A stretch of 64,000 bases of DNA from Pachyseris speciosa (lineage: Eukaryota; Cnidaria; Anthozoa; Scleractinia; Pachyseridae). Numbering within the stretch: position 1 is the stretch's first letter; each line of letters opens with the position of its first letter. A program made the translations under genes and the position numbers. Shown in pieces: positions 25,001-34,400 of this stretch. The notes beneath the pieces were generated by a model. It did no database searches. It saw only the letters and a list, made by a program, of their open reading frames with translations, and was not told the origin of the DNA. The DNA lies in the NCBI GenBank assembly GCA_016490735.1, contig JAEMWC010000047.1, forward strand, positions 1,727,001 through 1,791,000, read 5' to 3'.

Positions 25001-26920
25001 CCCGTCCAGTGGAGTACAGAGTTATGATGACAGTAATCCAATGTGTACCAAGACGGCGTATTACAATATTCCGTTCTTCCTGGACAGACTGGGCCCTAAG
25101 TTTTCCGAATGGAGCATAAGCGCACATGAGGCGCGACCTGGGCACCATCTTCACGTAAATACAATCCTAATATCCTAATAGAGTTTTTTTCGATCGACTG
25201 TCGATATAGACTGCTAGCAGACCCTTTCTGAATAGCAGAGAGCGCAAACCGTAAATAACGTGGAGAAACTGGAGCGAGGAGAAGGGAGCGAGAAGGTACC
25301 GGGGGAGGTCCCCTTCCCAAATCCCCATCAGCTCGCTCGCTTCACCATTCGAATTCTTCACGTGCAAGGACGACTATAAAGAAAGGGACCGCTAGCAGTA
25401 CAGTGTCAAAAGTAAATCGCGTTGGTGTTGGCTTTGCTTTAGGTAGTTCTTAATTGGTTGCCAATGCTTGTAAATTCTGTGAATTATTGTTATTCTCCAG
25501 AATAAATACTTTGGTTTAGGTTAACGAAAGTCAATTGCAAACTGTAAGTGTTGCGTGGACATGTAATGAATGGACACAATGTAGAAGTAAAACGGCCGCT
25601 TCAGAGTTGTGCAGCGTGGGAGAGGCCTGGGCTCTGTGCATATGGAGGACGTTTAACCATTTGGCTTGCAATTCGTAATCATCAGACCAAACCAAAACCT
25701 AGCGCGCCTTTACTTATTTTAATGCTAGGCTGTAAAGAAATACGCTCCAGATAGTTACGACCATTCAGGACCTAATTAAAACCCATTTAACTTATTCCTT
25801 TTCCGAGTCCAAAGTGTAGTAAGGTTTACACACGAAATTAAGGACGAATAAGGCGATTTCCGAGTTTATTTGAACTTCCTTTTGAAAGCAAGGCCTGGTG
25901 CGCTGTGTTTCTGATGAAAACGAGTTCTTATTTACATGTAAATAACACTAACTTCCAAACTAAAAACTGAGTACCAAAACTCGCCTTGAAGGAGAGGCTG
26001 AATTGAAAATGAGATCTTCCCGGGCGATGGACAAGGGCCGTCGGCTGTGCGAGCATCGACTTGTTTATTCGATCCATCAAAATTACAGTGAATTATTCTG
26101 GCTCTAGAGTCTCTTGTTCTCGTCTTTAGCTTAGGAACGACGCTGTTAAGTGGGCGTTTACGACTCGTTCAGTTGCATTTGCCTTTCATTTTAGATCCAA
26201 GGAGTCAATGAGCATTTCTTAGACACCTGTGATGGACCGATCGGTTGGTTAGCTTCCAAAACTTACTACACTGCGTTCACCGAAGGCTGGGCTCTTTACT
26301 CTGAAAATCCTCTGATATCAGATGATACACACGTGTATGACAACGAACCATTGAGAAGATACGGCATGTTAAAATGGCAGGTGAGTGAAAACGAAAAAAT
26401 AAAGGAAGGCAGAAGATGATGGCTTAGTTACACGCAATCATTGTGTGTAACTAAGAATAAGTTCCATCTTTATGATAAAGATGGAACGTATTCTATTAAT
26501 TGTTTGTTTTCGTTCCTTTTTTCTTTATTATTTTGAGATTAGAACTAATATTGGTAAAAGTTCTACCGCTGTAAAGTGGGCACTGTCGAACTAGGTATTC
26601 AGAAAAAATAAGAGCTATTCAAATCGTGTTTCTTCCTGGACATTAGATTTGGAGGGCAGTGAGGCTTATTGTTGACACAGGACTGCATTACAAAGGAATG
26701 AAAAGAGCTGAAGCTATCAAAATGTTTGGAGATTATGCTTGGGATGACTCTGATTTCACTGAAAAAGAGGTAAGAATATATACTAATTGATCGCAATAAT
26801 GATGATGATGATGATGATATGATGATGATGATGATGATGATGATGACGATGATAATGATGATGGCGATGATAATGTTGACTATGGTAATAGTGATTGTAA
26901 TGATGACGATGACGACGACA

Positions 26921-26967
<47 letters not shown>

Positions 26968-28234
26968 AATCAGATGTTGAAAATGATGATGGCAAATGCT
27001 GATGGTGTTGATGATTATAATAACAGTGGTGGTGACAGCAGCGCAAATGATATTATGTTTAACAATTACATTATGAGCTCTCGATTTCTATCGCGTGATA
27101 GCTGATGAGGGCGCAGCCCGAATCAGCTATCACGTATAGAAATCGAGAGCGAATAGCCTAATTGTTTAGTATAAATCTAGTGGTCGTTCAAAACTAAACA
27201 AGTAAATTATCTAAATCCTCCTAGCAGACACTTCGAAAGCGCGAAGATGCGGCCGCCATTTTGTTGACAATCGCTACTCACCATCTATCACAGAATAGAT
27301 AGCGAATAGGGTAGCCAATCAGAGGACGACATTCGTAATAGAACGTTAGTAGACTTATACTAAATACTAGTATTGTTACAATTTCTTCATCTTCATGCTC
27401 CGAAACCAACCATTGACTATGCGGTGATAATTTTGCGTCTCTCTGTTGCACCAGGTAACGCGTTACCAGGGCTGGCCAGGACAGGCTACAGCCTACATGG
27501 TTGGAAGGTTAGGAATTCTACAAGCCAGAGAAAACGCCACTACTGCCTTGGGTAAAGACTTCAGCCTCAAAGATTTCCATTATCAGGTAATCCATTTTAT
27601 ATCGGCTTTGTTTGGCCTATTTCACCTATATATCCTTAGTAGATTATGCCTGCCTGCCTGGACAGTTAAATTTTAAGGTGTAAATGCATTTTTCAATGGC
27701 AAATCCAAGGAAATATATGGTTTGTTTGACGAGGAATGCACTTCACCACGTCTTTTCAAATTAAACGCTTCCAACGTGTCTAACGCCATCTTGGTGGTGA
27801 AGAGGGAAGAGGGAACCCCATTAGGTGTATGATATTTTGGCCGAGGTGAACCTCTGTTGAGCCGACTAAAATTGGCGGACTTTCAAAACTGAAATTACTT
27901 TTAGTTAGCTCAGGTGCATTAGTCATCGGATTCGAGATTAGCACGAATTCCATGAACTGGCATTTGAAAACTACCAGAGGCTTTGTTTTCGCCTAACGAT
28001 TTTGCACATATTTTTTTTCTGGTTTGTCGCCGATTCTTTTAGGTTTTGTCGCAAGTGTCTGCGCCGCTTGCATTTCTGCAGGAGCACATCGAGAAGTTTG
28101 TGGAATGTGTCAAGGAACCCGACAAAGAAGGTTGTTATGATATCTTAAATCCTCCCAAGAGAGCTGTGCCCAAGAGCGATAAAGACAAAGGAGGAAAGCC
28201 GCTGTACTTTGAAGCTAATAGGCATTACCTGTAG
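16066..28234 (+). CDS. DUF885-family membrane-anchored protein, tandem copy B (complete)
   Basis: Nine coding exons join in phase: 16066-16927, 19876-20047, 21094-21352, 21755-21982, 24900-25154, 26195-26380, 26647-26769, 27455-27586 and 28043-28234, giving 802 residues. I chose ATG 16066 because a good 3' splice site (tttctcag) sits just before it, so the upstream in-frame ATG at 16039 is probably intronic. Residues 31-55 form one hydrophobic membrane segment bounded by Arg/Lys. A Lys/Gly-rich linker follows, then the DUF885 domain from about residue 85 to the end. Visible motifs are HEARPGHH (583-590), EGWALY (622-627) and GWPGQATAY in exon 8. DUF885 is widespread in bacteria and its biochemical role is poorly known; a metal-dependent hydrolase or peptidase with the catalytic domain outside the cell (type II topology) is my inference. 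Introns contain MITEs and a Penelope-like remnant absent from copy A. Confidence 0.9.
17349..17683. mobile_element. MITE with terminal repeat GGGTGCTTACCATTTGTCAG
   Basis: Perfect inverted ends of about 30 bp in the first intron of DUF885 copy B. Inside, TTACCATT and TTCCGAAT-type words recur on both strands. Target duplication not clear. Confidence 0.8.
17690..19870. other. Rest of the first coding intron of copy B
   Basis: No exon of the DUF885 gene is needed here because phases on both sides join. The stretch 18290-18560 carries GGTGAACCTCTATTGAGCGG-type sequence, echoed at 27845 (GGTGAACCTCTGTTGAGCCG), which suggests old repeats. An unassigned minus frame at 18993-19334 is treated as unsupported. 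Confidence 0.5.
20537..20820. mobile_element. MITE (AGAGCGGTTTT family) in copy B, upstream exon side
   Basis: Diverged terminal repeats GCCGTTTTCAACTGATTG / ACTCAATTGCAAACCTCT, with the family core (CAATCAGAAC, GCGCGGGAAAATG, CTCATTGGTTGA). Its right half is also present at 541-624 in copy A. Confidence 0.7.
22820..22962. repeat. Degenerate minisatellite of CGAATAG-type units
   Basis: Roughly eighteen short units such as AGCGAATAG, CGAACAG and ACGAATAGT in an intron of copy B. Absent from the matching part of copy A (about 3130). Confidence 0.8.
22982..23395 (+). mobile_element. MITE family AGCCGGTTACAGACGAGC, copy 3
   Basis: A 414-bp element with complete inverted ends and perfect TAA duplications (22979-22981 and 23396-23398). 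Confidence 0.85.
23566..24408 (+). mobile_element. 3' end of a Penelope-like retroelement (GIY-YIG end)
   Basis: The frame 23566-23778 reads SEHVLSNGHSATDMQLIPLE, then RKAREAYLIDRG and LEPLGVN, as at the end of GIY-YIG endonuclease domains of Penelope-like elements. The following UTR ends near 24408 and contains CTCCCGAAATATTGG and GTGTAACCAGCCTTGC. The latter part recurs inverted at 60933-61085. A MITE sits inside the UTR (23829-24198). Confidence 0.65.
23829..24198 (-). mobile_element. MITE family AGCCGGTTACAGACGAGC, copy 4
   Basis: Inverted relative to copy 3. It lacks about 45 bases of one end but still has TAA on both sides. Nested in the Penelope-like 3' UTR, so it is the younger insertion. 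Confidence 0.75.
24463..24744. mobile_element. MITE (AGAGCGGTTTT family), copy B
   Basis: Terminal repeats GCGGTTTTCAATTGAGTG / CACTCAATTAAAAACCGC. It matches the element at 4178-4434 of copy A in sequence and position. Confidence 0.75.
26797..26967. repeat. (ATG)n microsatellite
   Basis: Long ATG/GAT triplet runs in an intron of copy B, at the place where copy A has AAT/AAG repeats and the LINE. The His-rich frame on the other strand is an artefact. Confidence 0.9.
27067..27152. repeat. Short palindromic repeat
   Basis: CTCTCGATTTCTATCGCGTG and its inverse enclose an inner pair ATAGCTGAT/ATCAGCTAT. Small foldback-like element in a copy B intron. Confidence 0.65.
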
Positions 28235-28323
28235 GACGAGATGAATGCCTTTCTACTTATATTGTTGCTTATATTTTGTGGTGGTAGTGGCATTGGCAAC
28301 ATTCATTTACGTGTCAAATGAGA

Positions 28324-29990
28324 AAGGTAGGTAGGTAGGTAGGTAGGTATACTTTATTTAAATCAAGAAACACGCTAGCCCCAACAACACTTAGCTGGTT
28401 TCCATGGAGGACGTGTTTATACGGACATAAAAATGAAACTAAAGCTAATACTACGAGTTAATAATATGATAAATCTAAAACTACGAAAATTCAGCTAAGA
28501 ACGAGAACTAACCGTTATAAACTAAATATTAAAAAGTATTAGGATAGCTAGGACATAACTAACATAAGACTATATAGCATGACATGACCCAATTGCGTTT
28601 TGATATATTTATTTAATGAATATATCGATTCCGCTAGTAAGCATCGCGCCGCTGTATTTGAAACTTCTTTTTAGAAATTCTCTCTTCGGTTTAGGAAGTG
28701 TCAGATCTGTAGCGCTATTTCTAAGATGGTAATTAGTCTGATCAACATTCCTTCTACCAAAAGAGTTCCTGAGTTCGGGCGCAGTATCTTTTAGTAATTT
28801 GCCGCAGTTGTCCCAAAGAGGGGAACAATATTCAAAATAAGGCTGTACTAGACTCTTATAAACCTTTTCAAGCGTATTTACAGGAACAAAGGGCTTGACA
28901 CGTCTCATCGCTCCAATGCCCGCACTGGCCTTCTTAAAAATCATGTCGATATGACTATCCCAACTAAGTCATTCATCTATCTGAACCCCTAGGCATTTAT
29001 GTGTATCAGTTCGAGTTATGGGTGTATTATTTACTACAACTGGTTGTTCGGTATTCTTACTGTTCAAATTGTATGAAGAGCCAATAAACATCAATTTAGA
29101 CTTAGAGGGGTGCATTTGAAGTTTATTTTCTATAAGCCAGTTGCGGACATGAGCGAGGTCAGAATTTAGTTTAATGACAAGTTCGTTGGCATCGTAAGAG
29201 GATGAGAAGATCTGGGTATCATCTGCATACATACATGGAGTAGTTGATCTTAAACACTCAGGCAGGTCGTTAATATATAATAAGGCGGAACAACAATGGA
29301 CCCAGGATTGAGCCCTGAGGCACGCCACAGGTGATTGTTTTCTTGGATGAGAGTTGCCCATTAATAAGGCATTGCTACTCTCTATTTGTCAAATAAGATT
29401 CGAACCACTTCAGTTCTATGCTAGAGATACCAAAATGTTTCTTCATCTTAATAAAAGAATGGCATGATTTATTGAATCAAATACCTCTTTAATATCAAGA
29501 AAAATGGCACCATTCAATTTCCCATTATCCATATTTTCAAGCCATTCATCACACATTTGGATGAGAGCCGTTACTGTGGAGTGCTTCGGACGAAATCCAG
29601 ATTGAAATTTGGACAACAAGCAGTTTTCAGTCAGGTAACCATATACCTGGCGAAAAACCTCCTTTTCAAATGCTTTGCTCACTGCTGGTAAAATAGAAAT
29701 GGGGCGGTAGTTCGCACATTGCCGTCTGTCTCCAGATTTAAAAATCGGCGTTACACGTTCGCGTTTCCAATCATCTATGTAGATTCCAGTCGCAAGAGAG
29801 AGGTTGAAGATGTACGTCAAAGACGGTGCAACTATACTTGCTGAAAGTTTAAGAATTTTAGGAGGAATCTTATCCAGGTAGGTTGTTTTATTTGCTTTTA
29901 GGCCTCTCAGAGTTGACACAACGTTACCGACAGGAATTGATGAAAATTTAGACTGCGTGTATGGGAGTGGATAGGTATTGTTGTATAACG
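28324..29990 (-). mobile_element. CR1/L2-like non-LTR retrotransposon, 5'-truncated and broken
   Basis: The minus strand encodes reverse-transcriptase fragments in several frames: CANYRPISILP and SGFRPKHSTVTAL (fingers), FLDIKEVFDS (box A, changed from the usual Asp-Leu/Phe pattern), the PQGS-like segment near 29330, and CMYADDTQIF (box C). They are separated by stops and frameshifts near 28970 and 29370. The 3' UTR ends in an (ACCT)n tail at 28324-28350. Inserted behind the stop of DUF885 copy B, within a few bases of where a MITE landed in copy A. Its 3' end matches 1-540. Non-functional. Confidence 0.88.
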
Positions 29991-30325
29991 CAAACAAGAG
30001 AATGAAGCACTCATGTGCTTGCTGCCCGCGTCAGTACAGTATATTGAACTCTGGAAAGTTCTGATCCACAGTCTGAAAATATCGGACTTCCGCTTGAATT
30101 GCGCATGGTTTTAAATCAGTACCAGGCGCCATTCAAATAAATAACAACACAGCGCTTGCTTGAAGCACATCAGATCCACAAGGGGGCTTTGAATTTTAAG
30201 AATGTCAATGTCTGGGTTCAGTTTTATAGTGCCATGAAGAAGAGATTGACAATATGTTTAAACTGTAGTTTTGTTAGTACATTTAATAAAAGTTCTTATG
30301 TTTCTTCCTGCTGTCATTTATGTAT

Positions 30326-30531
30326 TAGCCTGCGCAGCAAGTGTTTCCTTGTAGTTTCCTAGCAAGGAAAGACCGAGCAACGGGATTTTAGAAGTTTTTG
30401 CCGCGCGAAAAATGGGGCGACAGCAAAAAAATGCTCTCGCCCTATTTTTCGCGCGCGCAAAACATCGAAAAATCCCTTTGCTTGGTCTCTCTTTGCTAGA
30501 CACTAGACGGAAACACTTGCTACGCAGGCTA
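30326..30531. mobile_element. MITE family TAGCCTGCG, copy 1
   Basis: 206 bp with inverted ends TAGCCTGCG...CGCAGGCTA and a longer inner pair (AGCAAGTGTTTCC / GGAAACACTTGCT). Flanks TTTATGTAT and CTGATGTAT are a decayed 9-bp duplication. Confidence 0.75.
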
Positions 30532-31466
30532 CTGATGTATTTATCTTAGGTCTTACCTCCTCCTTACAGAGAGTCCCCCTGCAAGTAACAAAGGCAGAGA
30601 CTGAAAGCGCTACGTTGGTTGATAGAATATACAAGTGTTCATACAGGTGTTCTTACATGAACCATAAGTTTTTTGTTTTATTTTACACACACAGACAACG
30701 CCAGCTTTTTTCCTGTTACTTGTCACCCAACACCGTAAAGAACTATTTTGTAGCCGAAGCTATTGAATAACAGAACGATTAACGCAGTTATTCAGGAGCT
30801 AAAAAGGCAGTAGCTGGCAAGTGACCTGCCACACTTTACGATTGCATTCACAAGCTCGACTTCATGAACCACAAGAAGTCAGTGGTGCACCCACCAGCTT
30901 CCATTTGAAGTGTTACGGATTCAGTCTTCCATAAGGTCAAGTCTGGAACAGGGTACTCTGAGAGGAGAAGATTTAAATGTGAAATATTTTTACAGACTCT
31001 TAGCCTGGCCTTCCCAGAACGAAACCTTGCTTCATATACAAAATTTCAAATCATTTTACACTTGTGCAAGCATGACTGTGATCTAAGAGCCCCTGGATCT
31101 GATGAAGACCGGTAAATAACTCAATCCAGACGATGATTCAAGCACTTGTCAAGTAAGTCAGACACGTCTTTGACACTTGTTTTCCCAAACCATCGTTGTT
31201 GATGATACTTCATTTGTATTTTGGCAGCTTGCGCAAAGAAAATAACAAAAATATTTTGACCAATGTGTTAACAAGGGCGTGCGTTCTTCATCGAATTTAA
31301 TTTATATTTTGTGTTTTCCGAGGGCGGGTTGTTTTACTTCACGTAATTTACCTTAAATAAATAATGACCAACGACGAAGAACCAATGGAGACACAGTGTA
31401 AATCAGATGAAATATAATTCCTGGGAACAGGAGATCCTCAGTGTTTGTCTGCTTAAGCTTTTCAAA

Positions 31467-34400
31467 ATGTCACCCTTTCTTGTTCTGTTGACTGTGTGTT
31501 GCTTACCTTACGTTCTTGGTTCCAACAATGTGTACCGCCTGAATGAGCGCGATTTTGAGGGCTACATCCGGGACAAAGACGTGATGCTTGTGGATTTCTT
31601 CGCACCGTGGTGAGTGTTTAAAAATATTGACATTCACAAGCAAAAGATTTCACGCTTGGCTGCTCTTTTACAATTGGTCGCTTTGTTTGCGTTTTACTAA
31701 TTCTAACTACACAAATACCCGTCGGTTAGGTTACAAGAATCAAATAGCGTTTCAAGTGTTGTTTTACCAAGTAAATTTTATCAACAGTGGCGGATGGTGT
31801 AATTGTGTGCTTCATAGTTGACAATCAAAAATGTTTAATTACCGTTTTACTGACAATTTTCAAAATTGTCCAAAACCTCAGATGAAATTACAAAATATTG
31901 CAAAAAAAAAAATAGCATAACAAATGAAGGCGCCACTCCACGCTTGCATTTATCCAACGATTTTATCTTAAGCTACATAAACAAAACGTACAAAAGGAAC
32001 TTATATTTTTTTAGTATGATTGCACTTTGCCAAGAGTTTAAAACAAACTGAAGGAAACTGATCAACTTTACCAGGACTGGTTATAAAAGCCTTTGCTATG
32101 AGTCTTTTTGGAATATGAAATGAAAGACGTACTTGAAAAGAAAGTGAAAAACGAACAATACTTTTCGTTAAAGAATACTCTGAAAAATAGAACACAAAAA
32201 AGGCGGGACGTAAGCTGCTATAATTAATTGTTGTCGTGATGAATTTTTCATTATTTGCAGAGTGTTTACCAAATAAATCAATGGCAGTATTCGAATCTAA
32301 TATTATAGGCTTTGAACAATCTGCAAAGATTGCCAACACCTTCCAGCGAGACGTCAAAGAGGAAGGTTATAATTAACGTACAAAACTATATAGCCACTCT
32401 AACAAACACACCATTTTTCTTGAAAAGGTAAACTGAAGACTCTCGCACTCAGATGTGAGATCTGGAGTTACCAAACCCCGCGTCAGTTAGGGTCATAACA
32501 CTCGAGCATTAAATTAGAGACGCCCTTCACATATCAGTAAGAGCGCAATCACAGGGATGATTTCAGAACATGAAAGGAGGCTGAAATCTGTACCTGACCT
32601 AATGAACTCTTTAATAAAAGTCCGAACTCTTCGACAATGCAATATTGAAAGAAATACTTTGGCAGGCTAGCTGGCTCGAACCTTCTTCAGGCATCAGTGC
32701 CAATTAAACTTGAAAAAGACTAAAATGTTTCGTTTACGAAGAAGTTGCTGTATCTAAAAGGAGGGGCAATAAGCCATGGTTAACAAATGCTTTTTTCTTT
32801 GAGTTTTGAGCTGATCGAAAGTGCTGCCATTGCTAAAATTAAATGGATCAGTGGATGGTACACGCCCCAACAGTTATTCAGTGATAGCTGACCACCCGCA
32901 AGTCAGAAAATCAAATGTGTTTTCGTTATGGTCTTGGAAGCAGATCAGCTTTTATTTAAATTTGTAGTTAAAATAAAGATCATCTATTTTATCATCATCT
33001 ACCTCAGTCATTGTCACAATTGTCACATTTACCGCAGGAAAAAGTTTTCGCTTAAAGTTGTTTAGGAAAAATGCGAAAACAATCAAGTCAGTATTTCGCA
33101 GGTTTTTAATTACTAAAAAAGGAAAGTGTAAGTGTTTGACAAAAGCATATTTTACTCTTGACTTTATTTGAATTAATCTAAGAATTTTGGAAGGAAAAAC
33201 AGTCAGGAGACATGACGCTTAGCCTGCGTGCAGACGTCACATATTTCCTTTGTTGTCCGCGTGCAACAAAGGAAATAGGAGACGTCTGCACGCAGGCTAC
33301 ATGACGCTCTGCTTGCCTGAATTTAAGAAGAGGTCGTTACTTCCGGCCAGGGATGGTTACTTTCCGAACTCAGAATCATTTCATCCTCTCTCAGGTGTCA
33401 CCATTGTCAGCAGCTGAGTCCCGAATTGGACGCAGCTGCCGATCAACTTGCCGGGAAGAATCAGTTTGTATTCGCAAAGGTAAGAAATTTCACTACTTTG
33501 ACACGCAGCCGATTACGTGACATTGTTTTGTAACGTAATTTGGGAGCTGATAGTGTTGTCACGTATTCTTAACCCGTCAATATGAGGTTGTCATACAGCA
33601 ATCTGAAGACGTTTGTCATGTTTGGAGTTTTGGGCGACTATTTATGTTGTACTAAGGAGCAGTTTAGCGAAATGAAGGCAAAACAAGAACGAACGTATTA
33701 GAGGTCTTTTTTTCTCTCAGTGAAGAGGAAAGGGCCATCAGTTATGGAGAATATACCTTTCGCAAGTTCACTCATGGCTTTACTGTGTTTCACAGGTGGA
33801 TTGTACCAATGACGGCAAGCAGCTTTGTCAGCGATTTAATATACAAGGCTATCCCACCATGAAGCTGTTCAAATATGGCCAATATGTTGGCGACTATGTT
33901 GGACAAAGGGACAGAGGTCAGTTAATGACAGATTTTATTCAATCCTTACAAAGAGACTTTTTTTCCGTCACATTAGAAGACAGAGCTCTGAAGACAGGTG
34001 GATCCGTGTGGCGCGAGCTTGGACAAACATCTATAATGCGTCTTGTTATATGAGTCTCTTGATCGACGAATCATCGAAGACAAGAGAATACATCCCCCAT
34101 ATACGCCTTATTTAAGGGGTAATTAGTCTCAGGTTATTTTTCGGTCGCTTGCCAGCCTCGAAAAATTTCACGTGGGTAGGTAGTAGCCAATCACAAACAG
34201 AGATGAAAATACATGCGCGTGGGCATCCCTTTTCTCGGGAGCTAAAAATAACCTGAAACGAATTACCCCTGAAATAAGGCTTGTGTGGCCGATGTACTCT
34301 CTAACCTCCTTTATTTTCTCTTCTCGAAGGCAATTCATCAAGACGCATCTTTCGCCTTTCTTGGGTTTGTCCCTATACTAGACAAACTATAAGAAGTATA

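Noticed and set aside
26783..27046. His-rich open frame on the minus strand
   Set aside because: Pure translation of the (ATG)n microsatellite in a DUF885 intron.
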